Below, piece by piece: positions 1 through 10,013 of a DNA stretch of 64,000 bases. Made by a program: the position numbers and the translations under genes. The stretch covers positions 930,001 to 994,000 of the forward strand of contig NZ_CP038159.1 in assembly GCF_004526235.1 (NCBI RefSeq), in the 5' to 3' direction. The DNA is from Sphingobacterium sp. CZ-2. GTDB lineage: Bacteria > Bacteroidota > Bacteroidia > Sphingobacteriales > Sphingobacteriaceae. The stretch's first letter is position 1. Each line of letters opens with the position of its first letter. The notes under the pieces were generated by a model. The model had not been told where the DNA came from. It saw nothing but the letters and a program-made list of their open reading frames with translations, and made no database searches.

Positions 1-83
1 AGTAATAATTAAAAAACATTCGTTAAATTTGTTGTAGCAGAGTTGAACTTTCCAACGTTCAATTAACTTAACCAACCAAAAAA

Positions 84-611
84 ATGAGAAGGATATACAC
101 ATATCTCAGTCTGTTAATCGGAATTACCTTACTTTTTACTGCTTGTGAGAAGTCTGAGCTTCATTCTGAGTTGGAAAACAGCGAAATCCTTTGGTCTCAA
201 TTCAAAATCAACAATAAGAATAGCTATCAATACACCCATACCACCCTCTCTTGGACAGGATGGCGAACTTCCACAACCATCGAGGTTAATGATGGTAAGA
301 TCACCAAAAGGGAATTTAATGGCTACATGATAAGTTATTACAATAACGTTCCGGATACCACCAAAAAGATAGAAATCATTGAGCTGAATGAAGATGTAAA
401 TAAACATCCCGAACTGATGAAGGACAAGACCCTGGATGAAATTTACCAGTTGGCAAGATCGCATGCAGATAACCAACAGTTAAACGGTAGATTCGTTTTC
501 GAATCCAAGAACAACGGCCTGATTTCAAGATCTGGAATTTTTGATGACGATTGTGTAGATGATTGTTTTGATGGGATTAACATTACAGAAATCAAACCCT
601 TAAATCCATAA
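84..611 (+). CDS. Hypothetical lipoprotein
   Basis: A 175-residue protein with a basic start, a hydrophobic stretch (residues 8-20) and a lipobox ending at Cys21 (LFTAC), so it is predicted to be a lipoprotein. The mature part is hydrophilic, with an early W-x(n)-YxYT segment that recalls small DUF6174-like lipoproteins; I cannot confirm that family. Two cysteines near the C-terminus (DDDCVDDC) might bind metal or form a disulfide. A strong hairpin terminator follows the gene. Function unknown. Confidence 0.75.
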   Translation: MRRIYTYLSLLIGITLLFTACEKSELHSELENSEILWSQFKINNKNSYQYTHTTLSWTGWRTSTTIEVNDGKITKREFNGYMISYYNNVPDTTKKIEIIELNEDVNKHPELMKDKTLDEIYQLARSHADNQQLNGRFVFESKNNGLISRSGIFDDDCVDDCFDGINITEIKPLNP

Positions 612-646
612 GCCTAAGATCACCTCTTCAAAATATACGAATTAAA

Positions 647-682
647 AAACCCGACCTAATGATTTTAGGTCGGGTTTCTTTT
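647..682. terminator. Bidirectional rho-independent terminator
   Basis: A 13-bp perfect stem (AAACCCGACCTAA at 647-659, TTAGGTCGGGTTT at 665-677) with a 5-nt loop. T-rich sequence follows on the plus strand and an A-run precedes it, so it can stop both the upstream lipoprotein gene and the convergent isocitrate dehydrogenase gene. Confidence 0.85.
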
Positions 683-730
683 TACAGGTCCCTACATTAA
701 CGTATAGGTCCTTTTATTTTTTTCCTGCTA

Positions 731-2950
<2,220 letters not shown>

Positions 2951-3141
2951 CTATTGAAATGATATTGTTTTGCAATTTAATTTGAGAAACCATGCAATTA
3001 AATGCCTGTTTTTTTAAAATTCGCCTAAAGATAAGAAAATGAAACTTAAATAGCCATAAAAGGATAAATAATGACAGCAATTCAAAAATCATTGTCAATA
3101 TTGAATATATTTTAATTTTTTAAATGGTTTTTAAGGTAAAT

Positions 3142-3780
3142 TTAAGATAGGATTTCCTTGGGTTCCAGGATAGTGATATCATCCTCTGAATTATCAAAAG
3201 ATCTATCTACAATTACTTTAGCTAGGTCGACGGTAGATATTGGTTTATAATTCTTTAGAATTCCTAAGGCATTGAAAACCTTAATGACTTTTAAAGCTAT
3301 TTTTTCGCCTCTCCGATCAGTTTTAGGCCGATCAATCAATCCTGAACGTAGAATGATCAATTTGGGGAAATCCAATTGTTTGATCTTTTCTTCGAGCATA
3401 CCTTTCATCCGGCTATAGAAGAATTTTGATTTTGGACTTGCTTGGGCAGAAGACAGCAACACAAACGTGAAAACATGGTTCATTCTTGCCAGTTGGGCAA
3501 ATTTTAATTGGTATTCATAATCCACTCGCCACTGTTTTTTCTTACTCCCTGCCTGCTTGAGTGTTGTTCCTAATGTAGAAAAGGCTACATCAGCATCTAT
3601 GAAAGCAGCATATTGCTCTAGATGGTCAAAATCGACTATCACTTCTTTGAGCTTGGGATCGGGCATAAAGAATGGTTTTCTAACCAAGGCAACGACCGAT
3701 TCTACTCGATAATCTGCCAAGAGCTGAAGTACCAATTCCCTACCGGTTGCACCGGATCCCCCAATTACCACTGCTTTCAT
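3142..3780 (-). CDS. NAD(P)-binding atypical SDR / HTATIP2-like oxidoreductase
   Basis: A 212-residue protein with an N-terminal Rossmann dinucleotide motif (GGSGATG, residues 7-13) after a short beta strand. A later LSSAQASPKSKFFYSRMKG segment carries a serine and a YxxxK-like pair of the extended SDR type. This matches small atypical SDR proteins related to TIP30/HTATIP2 and YbjT. The substrate is unknown. It is transcribed leftward, downstream of the GNAT and NTF2-like genes and 29 bp from the GNAT gene, so it may share their transcript. Confidence 0.8.
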   Translation of the reverse strand: MKAVVIGGSGATGRELVLQLLADYRVESVVALVRKPFFMPDPKLKEVIVDFDHLEQYAAFIDADVAFSTLGTTLKQAGSKKKQWRVDYEYQLKFAQLARMNHVFTFVLLSSAQASPKSKFFYSRMKGMLEEKIKQLDFPKLIILRSGLIDRPKTDRRGEKIALKVIKVFNALGILKNYKPISTVDLAKVIVDRSFDNSEDDITILEPKEILS

Positions 3781-3809
3781 AGATAGATGTTGCTGGATGA
3801 TACTAAAGA

Positions 3810-4091
3810 CTAAAACAGTACGTCACGGATATTTACATCCCGATCAAAAGAAGCCTTTGCAAAAGGACATAAAGGCATGATTTTCACATTGTTTTCCCTT
3901 GCGTATTCAACTGCTTTGTTAAGCAATAAATGGCCAATGCCTTTGCCTTTCTCTTCTTCATCCACTTCTGTATGATCGATAATGATCTTTCCAGGACCAG
4001 CCTGGGAATAGGTCATCTCTCCGATTTGCTTTCCGTCTTCTTCCGCAATAAAACCTCCTTTATTGCCATTCTCAACATGTTTAATTAGCAT
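3810..4091 (-). CDS. Small GNAT-type N-acetyltransferase (YjdJ-like)
   Basis: A 93-residue minimal GNAT domain. The acetyl-CoA loop appears as EEKGKGIGHLLLNKAVEYA (residues about 46-64), followed by a short strand with IMPLCPFAKASFDR, typical of the short YjdJ/GCN5-related family that contains only the core fold. The acceptor substrate is unknown. It ends 29 bp before the SDR gene and starts 1 bp after the stop of the NTF2-like gene, so the three probably form one transcript. Confidence 0.85.
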   Translation of the reverse strand: MLIKHVENGNKGGFIAEEDGKQIGEMTYSQAGPGKIIIDHTEVDEEEKGKGIGHLLLNKAVEYARENNVKIMPLCPFAKASFDRDVNIRDVLF

Positions 4092-4092
4092 A

Positions 4093-4599
4093 CTATTTGT
4101 TTTTTGATGTTAAACTATCAATTATTTTATTCTCTGCCGGAGTTTTTAATGGGACCAAGGTATCGACTAAATCATTTGGAACAGTCATGGACAAAACATA
4201 ATGTTTGATCAACCATTTTCCATTCTTCTTTTCCAAGACGCCTGATCCCCGACAGATCTTCATCTGTGTATTTAACAATTCATCTAGCCATGCTGTTTTA
4301 CCATCGGCAGAAAAAGTGATATGTCTTTCCAAAGAAGTGAAGGACCAAGCTTTCCCTTTATCAAAATAAGGTTTGGCCCAGATCATGAAATCCTGCTTGT
4401 TCCAGCGTTCTGTAGCATCCGTGCCTATAAAGATGGACTCTTTGTCCATCAGGTCAAAATACGCTTTTAAATCGGCCTTGGAGGCCGCCAGATGCCATGC
4501 ATCCATCACTTTGTTAATGGCTGCCTTTTGTGTTTGGTTTTGTGCGAAGGCCAGATTTATCCCCATAAATAGGACAATAAATAATCTTATCTTTTTCAT
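4093..4599 (-). CDS. Secreted NTF2-like / SnoaL-fold protein
   Basis: A 168-residue protein with a classical signal peptide (cleavage likely after Ala19 in NLAFAQ), so it is periplasmic. The mature part has the cone-shaped NTF2/SnoaL pattern: a helical AWHLAASKADLKAYFDLM start, then FIGTDATERW, then strands ending in WLIKHYVLSM. Such proteins (DUF4440-like) bind small ligands or act as isomerase-like folds; the ligand is unknown. Only 1 bp separates it from the GNAT gene, suggesting co-transcription. Confidence 0.8.
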   Translation of the reverse strand: MKKIRLFIVLFMGINLAFAQNQTQKAAINKVMDAWHLAASKADLKAYFDLMDKESIFIGTDATERWNKQDFMIWAKPYFDKGKAWSFTSLERHITFSADGKTAWLDELLNTQMKICRGSGVLEKKNGKWLIKHYVLSMTVPNDLVDTLVPLKTPAENKIIDSLTSKNK

Positions 4600-4629
4600 A
4601 TGTTGGTATTGGTTTATAAAAATTAAAAT

Positions 4630-5604
4630 TTATCCAAAATGCTTCACATTTTTGGTGACATTATCGACATTCCACTCAATTTCCTTGCGGAAATCCTCCG
4701 AACGTATTGGGCAATTCTCTACATGGCAATAATGGCAACATTCCGGCATACAAGGATCTGCATGTATAAAGAATTCCGTTTTTGATTCCAGGTTAGCATT
4801 TAAAACTTGATCAAATTCGGATATAACATCATGAACCTTTGTCAAGGTATAATATTTTGGCAATGTTAAATGGCAATCAATATGCATTTCTTGACCATAA
4901 CGCTGCACCCGGAGATTATGGACATCGATCCAATTTTCCTGTCTATTCTTGTTCAATACATCAACCACTTCCTGAACAATTTCGGTATCTGATTCATCCA
5001 TCAGGCCTGATATAGATTTTCTAAGTAGCTTATACCCATTGAATAAAATAAAACTACCTAAACACATGGATAAGGCAATATCGATCCAAGCCTGGTTGGT
5101 AAATTTCATGATCAATAAGCCGGCTATCAATCCAAATGAGCTGATCGCATCCACCTGCAGGTGCTTACCATCGGCTTCAATCGTCAGCGAGCGTAGTGCC
5201 TTCCCTCTTTTCATGAGGTAGAATCCAACTCCTAAGTTGATAAAGGAAGTGGCCAAGATCAGGTAGATCCCTTCCTCCACATTGCTGACAGACTCTGGAA
5301 AGAAAATATTATAGATAGATTTGATGAGGATAACACTACCGGCAATAAAAATCATCCCTCCTTCCACGAAAACAGAGAAGAACTCCACTTTTCCGTGTCC
5401 GTAAGGATGGTTCTGGTCTTTAGGCTGAGATGCTAAATAGATACTATAATATGCAAAACCAGATGCTACCACGTTGACAATACTTTCCGCAGCATCTGAA
5501 AAGATCGCATTAGACCCTGTGATAAAATAAGCTACAAATTTTATCAGCATCAACAGGATGCCTGTTGCCAAAGAAAGCGACACTAACCTCATTTGTCTTG
5601 ACAT
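4630..5604 (-). CDS. Cation diffusion facilitator (CDF) family metal exporter
   Basis: A 324-residue inner-membrane proton/metal antiporter, probably exporting Zn2+, Fe2+ or Mn2+. It has about six hydrophobic segments in the first 200 residues. The family metal-site motifs are visible: SDAAESIVN (residues 36-44) in TM2 and HPYGHGK (66-72) in the following loop. A cytoplasmic ferredoxin-like domain follows (VHNLRVQRYG, MHIDCHLTLP). The C-terminus carries a Cys/His-rich stretch at 285-298 (CMPECCHYCHVENC), which classical FieF proteins lack and which may bind metal. Confidence 0.92.
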   Translation of the reverse strand: MSRQMRLVSLSLATGILLMLIKFVAYFITGSNAIFSDAAESIVNVVASGFAYYSIYLASQPKDQNHPYGHGKVEFFSVFVEGGMIFIAGSVILIKSIYNIFFPESVSNVEEGIYLILATSFINLGVGFYLMKRGKALRSLTIEADGKHLQVDAISSFGLIAGLLIMKFTNQAWIDIALSMCLGSFILFNGYKLLRKSISGLMDESDTEIVQEVVDVLNKNRQENWIDVHNLRVQRYGQEMHIDCHLTLPKYYTLTKVHDVISEFDQVLNANLESKTEFFIHADPCMPECCHYCHVENCPIRSEDFRKEIEWNVDNVTKNVKHFG

Positions 5605-5649
5605 AGCTCTTATTTTTTAGAGGGGCAAATGTAATTATTAAATATACGT

Positions 5650-6639
5650 TTAATATCCTTTTTCTTCATGTTGTTTTCCTAATCGTTGGGCAATGATGGA
5701 TACAACGAATATCTGGAAAGCATGATAGACCATCAACGGCAAAAAATACAATCCCAATTTGGGATTATTTGCGAAGATAAATTTGGCAAAAACACTACCA
5801 TGGGTCAAGGACTTTTTAGATCCGCAGAACAATCCGGTAATCCGATCTTCACGATTAAATTTTAGCACAAACTTAAGGATCAAAAATATGAGCCCATAGG
5901 AAATGAAAAACAGTAGGATTACTCCAGCAAATAAACTTAACAAGTAGGAAGTCCCTATCGCATGAAATACATCGGAGATAAAGGATTCAGAAAAACTATT
6001 ATAAACGATCAACAACACAACGGCCTTATCAAACTTGGTTAAGGATTTTCCATATTTATGCGCCCAATTTCCCCAATATTTTTGCAAAAATAAGCCCAAA
6101 ATAACTGGAAGTATCACTTCAAGTAATAAACCTAAGTACAATTCAGCAAACATATTGACTTCGGTTACTTCTAGAAAGAAGTGCATAAGTAATGGTGTCA
6201 TCAATACCCCAATCAATCCGGAAATGCTCGCATTAAAAATAGCCGCTGGAATATTACCTTTAGCAATAGCAACCATTACTACGGAAGAAGTAACCGTAGA
6301 GGGCAAAGCAGCTAAAAAATAAAAGGATAACCAAAATTGTTCTTGCGTTTCTGTCTGGACAAAAGGGCGAAACAAAAGCACCAAGACCGGAAATAAGATA
6401 AAAGTAAACAGCTGTACCGAAATATGGAGTTTCCAATTCTTCATACCAGCCTTTATTTCCGAAAAGCTAAGTTTCAATCCGTAAAAGAAAAAGACCAATG
6501 CGATACCTACGCTGCTTAGCACGGAAATGAATCGCCCATTCCCTATTTCCACTAGATCTGGGTATATATACGCAAGGATGATCATGGCTATTAAAGCAAC
6601 AATAAACCCATCCAATTTCCATTTCAGTCGATTTCGCAT
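5650..6639 (-). CDS. Bile acid:sodium symporter family (SBF-like) transporter
   Basis: A 329-residue protein with about ten membrane-spanning segments. The start (LDGFIVALIAMIILAYIYPDL) and the motifs FFFYGLKLSF, ALPSTVTSSVVMVAIAKGN and TGLFCGSKKSLTHG match the PSE/SBF-like branch of the bile acid:Na+ symporter superfamily. The name is historical; bacterial members move organic anions and the substrate here is not known. The gene lies 45 bp upstream of the CDF exporter on the same strand, so the two may be co-transcribed. Confidence 0.88.
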   Translation of the reverse strand: MRNRLKWKLDGFIVALIAMIILAYIYPDLVEIGNGRFISVLSSVGIALVFFFYGLKLSFSEIKAGMKNWKLHISVQLFTFILFPVLVLLFRPFVQTETQEQFWLSFYFLAALPSTVTSSVVMVAIAKGNIPAAIFNASISGLIGVLMTPLLMHFFLEVTEVNMFAELYLGLLLEVILPVILGLFLQKYWGNWAHKYGKSLTKFDKAVVLLIVYNSFSESFISDVFHAIGTSYLLSLFAGVILLFFISYGLIFLILKFVLKFNREDRITGLFCGSKKSLTHGSVFAKFIFANNPKLGLYFLPLMVYHAFQIFVVSIIAQRLGKQHEEKGY

Positions 6640-6757
6640 ATCAGATACAAAGCTATCATAAATTTCAGCAAAGGCTTATTTCCGCTGATTTTTTAAAATG
6701 TTACAGCAGAGAACTGAAATTCTTACATTTTTCGTATCATTAATAAATTGTATATAA

Positions 6758-6765
6758 TATATTTG
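6758..6765 (+). promoter_or_regulatory. Bacteroidota -7 promoter element of the aminotransferase gene
   Basis: TATATTTG matches the Bacteroidota -7 consensus TAnnTTTG. It ends only 7 nt before the ATG at 6773, so the transcript would have almost no 5' leader. No clear -33 TTG is found at ideal spacing. Confidence 0.5.
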
Positions 6766-6772
6766 CAATATC

Positions 6773-7978
6773 ATGAGTACAACATCCTATTTATCGGAAA
6801 GAATAAACAACCTTTCTGAATCAGCAACTTTAAAAATGACGAAATTAGGTCGTGAATTAGCGGCCAAAGGTATCAACGTTATCAGTCTTAGTGTCGGTGA
6901 ACCGGATTTCAACACGCCAGAGCATGTAAAAGATGCTGCTAAGAAGGCGTTGGACGAAAACTATACCCGCTATTCACCTGTACCAGGTTATCCTGATTTA
7001 CGTCAGGCTATCGTCAATAAGCTAAAGACCGAAAATGGTTTAGATTATGACATTTCCCAGATTGTGGTTTCAACTGGTGCTAAGCAGTCTCTTTCCAATG
7101 TATTGTTGACCTTGGTAAATCCCGGAGACGAAGTGATCATCCCTACACCTTATTGGGTTTCCTACTCTGAAATGGTGACTTTGGCAGAGGGTAAATCCGT
7201 TTTCATCGATACTGAAATCGATGCAGATTTTAAGATCACTCCGGAACAATTAGAAGCTGCCATTACTCCAAAAAGTAAGGTGTTCATGTTCTCCTCTCCT
7301 TGTAATCCTACTGGATCCGTTTATTCAAAGGATGAATTGGCGGCATTGGTAAAAGTATTTGAAAAACATCCACAGATCTTCATCATCTCTGATGAGATCT
7401 ATGAGCATATCAATTTTGTGGACCAGCATGAGTCCATCGCGCAATTTCCTTCTGTAAAAGACAGGGTGATCATTGTAAATGGTTTTTCGAAAGCATTTGC
7501 GATGACCGGCTGGCGCTTGGGCTATATCGCTGCAAACAAAGAAATCGCAGCAGCCAATGATAAGATGCAAGGACAGACTACTTCAGGAACTTGCTCTATC
7601 TCACAACGCGCAGGAATCGCAGCTTACGAACAAGGATTGGATTCGGTAAATCAGATGAAAGAGGCTTTTGCACGTCGTCGTCAATTGGTTTATGATTTGT
7701 TGAATGATATCCCAGGTGTGAAAACGAACCTTCCTGATGGCGCGTTCTATTTCTTCCCGGAAATCAGTTCTTTTTTCGGAAAGCATGATCCTGATGGAAA
7801 TGTGATTAAGGATTCTGCGGATCTTGCCTTGTATCTTTTGAACTATGGTCATGTGGCTACTGTAGGTGGAGATTCTTTTGGGAATAATAATTATATCCGT
7901 CTTTCTTATGCGGCATCCGATGAGAATTTAATTGAAGCGTTAAAGAGGATTAAGGAAGCTTTAGGGAAGTTGGTGTAA
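6773..7978 (+). CDS. aspB: PLP-dependent aminotransferase, aspartate aminotransferase type (class I)
   Basis: A 401-residue cytoplasmic transaminase that probably transfers the amino group between aspartate and 2-oxoglutarate. Family blocks are in order: SVGEPDFNTP near residue 43, YSPVPGYPDLR, TGAKQSL, SSPCNPTGSVYS, DEIYEHI, and the PLP-binding NGFSKAFAMTGWRLGY with Lys240. The C-terminal YIRLSYAASDENL carries the conserved substrate-carboxylate arginine. The start is fixed by the usual N-terminal sequence before the LSESATLKM segment. The 3' end is noticeably G-rich, leading into a palindromic repeat. Confidence 0.93.
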   Translation: MSTTSYLSERINNLSESATLKMTKLGRELAAKGINVISLSVGEPDFNTPEHVKDAAKKALDENYTRYSPVPGYPDLRQAIVNKLKTENGLDYDISQIVVSTGAKQSLSNVLLTLVNPGDEVIIPTPYWVSYSEMVTLAEGKSVFIDTEIDADFKITPEQLEAAITPKSKVFMFSSPCNPTGSVYSKDELAALVKVFEKHPQIFIISDEIYEHINFVDQHESIAQFPSVKDRVIIVNGFSKAFAMTGWRLGYIAANKEIAAANDKMQGQTTSGTCSISQRAGIAAYEQGLDSVNQMKEAFARRRQLVYDLLNDIPGVKTNLPDGAFYFFPEISSFFGKHDPDGNVIKDSADLALYLLNYGHVATVGGDSFGNNNYIRLSYAASDENLIEALKRIKEALGKLV

Positions 7979-7981
7979 AGG

Positions 7982-8074
7982 AAGATTGCTTCGTCGTACC
8001 TCCTCGCAATGACGTGGAAAGTTCCTCGCAATGACGAGATAGTCGTAATGACGAGATAGTCACATTGACGAGGA
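7982..8074. repeat. Palindromic intergenic repeat locus 1 (module A copies)
   Basis: Contains GATTGCTTCGTCGTACC, then CTCCTCGCAATGACG, then further partial copies (TTCCTCGCAATGACGAGAT and two decayed ones). The same sequence recurs at about 17.4 and 49.9-50.1 kb in both orientations. It lies between convergent genes. Confidence 0.85.
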
Positions 8075-8089
8075 TACTTTGAAAATATA

Positions 8090-8115
8090 AAAGCTCGACT
8101 GCAAAGTCGAGCTTT
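8090..8115. terminator. Hairpin terminator
   Basis: An 11-bp perfect stem (AAAGCTCGACT at 8090-8100, AGTCGAGCTTT at 8105-8115) with a GCAA loop. It lies between the aminotransferase gene and a small opposite-strand ORF and could serve both directions. Confidence 0.7.
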
Positions 8116-8194
8116 ATACTAACCAACTAAAATAAATATAAGATAATAAAAAACTATAATTAATAAACATGTTGACCATGTTTAGATTATGCTA

Positions 8195-8314
8195 TTATAG
8201 TAAGGATTGGTAAATAACTTCTCCGATCAAACATCCTAATACAATCCCCGCTCCTACAGAAAATGAAATCTTTGCCCACCAAGGCAACTTTTTTATCAAA
8301 CTCAATTCAACCAC
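8195..8314 (-). CDS. Possible 39-aa single-membrane-segment protein
   Basis: A short open frame read from a GTG at 8314. It encodes MVELSLIKKLPWWAKISF followed by a hydrophobic Gly-rich helix (SVGAGIVLGCLIGEVIYQSLL) and a TAA stop. The positive and aromatic KKLPWWAK block before a single membrane helix looks like a genuine small membrane protein rather than noise. There is no ATG and no clear Shine-Dalgarno; a TTG at the fifth codon is an alternative start. It fills most of an otherwise empty stretch before the ribosomal operon. Function unknown. Confidence 0.4.
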   Translation of the reverse strand: MVELSLIKKLPWWAKISFSVGAGIVLGCLIGEVIYQSLL

Positions 8315-8483
8315 TATTTTAATGTCCGAAATATTATTACTAATTATCTATGGCAAAAGTGCGAAAGTATTGGTCTTGTGCCAAGGAATTGAAATTGGTT
8401 TAATTAGAATTGTAACCGAACAACTACATAGCTGTTTACAACATCTATTTTTAACATAAATATCATAAAAAAGAAATCTTTAC

Positions 8484-8514
8484 TTGCCTATTTACAAACA
8501 TTTACCTATTTTTG
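8484..8514 (+). promoter_or_regulatory. Bacteroidota promoter of the rpsF operon
   Basis: TTG at 8484-8486 and TATTTTTG at 8507-8514 fit the TTG-N19/20-TAnnTTTG consensus with a 20-nt spacer. The rpsF ATG follows 53 nt later, leaving room for an untranslated leader. Confidence 0.7.
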
Positions 8515-8567
8515 CACGTCCGTTAAAATAACTACGGCAAGAATTCATTAACATAATTATTTAAACA

Positions 8568-8936
8568 ATGCAACAGTACGAATCTGTAATCATTCTTACC
8601 CCGTTGCTTTCAGAAGATGCTGCGAAAGAAGTAATCACTAAATTCAAAGACATCTTAGTAGAAGGCGGAGCCGAAATTATCGCTGAAGATAATTGGGGTT
8701 TGAGAAAATTAGCGTATCCGATCCAGAAAAAAACAACTGGGTTCTATCACTTAACTGAATTCAAGGCTCCAGGTGAATTAATCAAAAAATTAGAGGTTGA
8801 CTACAAACGTGATGAGCGTGTGATGCGTTTCTTAACTATCTCTCTTGACAAGCATGCAGTTGCTTACAACGAGAAAAAACGTAGCGGAGCATTCAACAAG
8901 AAAGTAGAAACTAAAACTGAGGAGGCAGCAAACTAA
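8568..8936 (+). CDS. rpsF: 30S ribosomal protein S6
   Basis: A 122-residue S6 protein that binds S18 and 16S rRNA in the small-subunit platform. It begins with the family pattern [21 protein letters not shown] and has the core motif [21 protein letters not shown]. The C-terminal tail is charged. It is the first gene of the S6-S18-L9 operon. Its stop codon overlaps the rpsR start (TAATG), implying translational coupling. No ssb gene lies between rpsF and rpsR. Confidence 0.98.
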   Translation: MQQYESVIILTPLLSEDAAKEVITKFKDILVEGGAEIIAEDNWGLRKLAYPIQKKTTGFYHLTEFKAPGELIKKLEVDYKRDERVMRFLTISLDKHAVAYNEKKRSGAFNKKVETKTEEAAN

Positions 8937-9199
8937 TGGCAAACGAAAATATCCAGTACGTAACAGCCCCTAAAGTAGAGGACAACCGTAAAAAATACTG
9001 TCGTTTCAGAAAGAACGGTATTAAATACATCGATTACAAAGACGCTAACTTCTTATTGAAGTTCGTTAATGATCAAGGTAAAATCTTACCTCGTCGATTA
9101 ACAGGTACATCATTGAAATTTCAACGTAAAGTAGCTCAAGCGGTGAAACGTGCGCGTATCATCGGACTATTACCTTACGTAACTGATTCATTAAAATAA
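8936..9199 (+). CDS. rpsR: 30S ribosomal protein S18
   Basis: An 87-residue S18, the partner of S6. The core [30 protein letters not shown] and the basic [15 protein letters not shown] are diagnostic. The start ATG shares one base with the rpsF stop, so translation is probably coupled. A single CRF cysteine remains of the zinc-binding set seen in some S18 proteins, consistent with a zinc-free form. Confidence 0.98.
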   Translation: MANENIQYVTAPKVEDNRKKYCRFRKNGIKYIDYKDANFLLKFVNDQGKILPRRLTGTSLKFQRKVAQAVKRARIIGLLPYVTDSLK

Positions 9200-9204
9200 G
9201 GAGG
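9198..9204 (+). promoter_or_regulatory. Strong Shine-Dalgarno sequence for rplI
   Basis: AAGGAGG lies directly at the rpsR stop, 8 nt before the rplI ATG at 9213. Perfect Shine-Dalgarno sequences are uncommon in this phylum, and neither rpsF nor rpsR has one. Confidence 0.7.
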
Positions 9205-9212
9205 ATACGATA

Positions 9213-9656
9213 ATGGAAGTTATATTAAGACAAGATGTTAAACACCTTGGAGAGAAAGACGATATCGTAGTAGTAAAACCAGGTTTCGGCCGTAACTACT
9301 TAATTCCTCAAGGATTTGCAGTATTGGCAACATCATCTGCAAAAAAAGTATTAGCTGAGAACATTAAACAAGCTCAGTTCAAACAAGATAAAATCAAGAA
9401 AGATGCTACGGAATTAGCTGGTAAATTAGAATCGGTAAAATTATCTATCGGTGCTAAAGCTGGTGAAACTGGTAAAATCTTTGGTAAAGTGAACAGCATC
9501 CAAATCGCTGACGCTCTTAAAGCGCAAGGTTACGATGTTGACCGTCGTCGCATCACTTTCGAAACTGAACCTAAAACTTTAGGCGAATACATCGCTAACT
9601 TAAACCTTCACAAAGAGGTTAAAGTTCAAGTTCCTTTCGAAGTAGTAGCAGAATAA
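9213..9656 (+). CDS. rplI: 50S ribosomal protein L9
   Basis: A 147-residue two-domain L9. The N-terminal rRNA-binding domain MEVILRQDVKHLGEKDD and VKPGFGRNYLIPQGFA is joined by a long charged helix to a C-terminal domain with FGKVNSIQIADAL and RRRITFE. It is the last gene of the operon and is followed by a strong terminator. Confidence 0.98.
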   Translation: MEVILRQDVKHLGEKDDIVVVKPGFGRNYLIPQGFAVLATSSAKKVLAENIKQAQFKQDKIKKDATELAGKLESVKLSIGAKAGETGKIFGKVNSIQIADALKAQGYDVDRRRITFETEPKTLGEYIANLNLHKEVKVQVPFEVVAE

Positions 9657-9676
9657 GCTTTACGGATAAAAAAATA

Positions 9677-9707
9677 AAAGTCGCTTCAAATGAAGCGACT
9701 TTTTTTA
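9677..9707. terminator. Rho-independent terminator of the ribosomal operon
   Basis: A 12-bp perfect stem (AAAGTCGCTTCA at 9677-9688, TGAAGCGACTTT at 9691-9702) with a 2-nt loop and a T-run. An A-run on the other side lets it also serve the convergent small lipoprotein gene. Confidence 0.88.
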
Positions 9708-9723
9708 TGTTCGAATACCAACC

Positions 9724-9951
9724 TTAATTCGGCCAGTACACATCATGACGTTTGTAAGGTTTATTATTACCCTTATTGTTTTTGTATTTCTTCTTTTGCT
9801 GTCCAGGGGCATAACGTTTAGCAGATTTACCACCATAACGTTTCTTCGCTTGTCCTGGAGGAACATGACCACGGCGATGATCACTCACATAACAAGAGCT
9901 TACACTGAAGGCCATCACCGCTATTAGAATTAATCCCATTAATCTCTTCAT
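9724..9951 (-). CDS. Small basic lipoprotein
   Basis: A 75-residue protein with a signal sequence and lipobox (VSSC, Cys20). The mature part is very basic and rich in Gly, Lys, Tyr, Pro and Asn (HVPPGQAKKR, YAPGQQKKKYKNNKG). This composition suggests an unstructured peptide that interacts with an anionic partner such as peptidoglycan, polysaccharide or membrane. Similar short PPGQAKK lipoproteins are common in this phylum but uncharacterised; no enzyme motif is present. Confidence 0.75.
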   Translation of the reverse strand: MKRLMGLILIAVMAFSVSSCYVSDHRRGHVPPGQAKKRYGGKSAKRYAPGQQKKKYKNNKGNNKPYKRHDVYWPN

Positions 9952-10013
9952 ATCTTATTATTTCTTGTTTCTATAGGTGTTAGACCAAATACTAAGCCAA
10001 AAGTCAATTCTAT

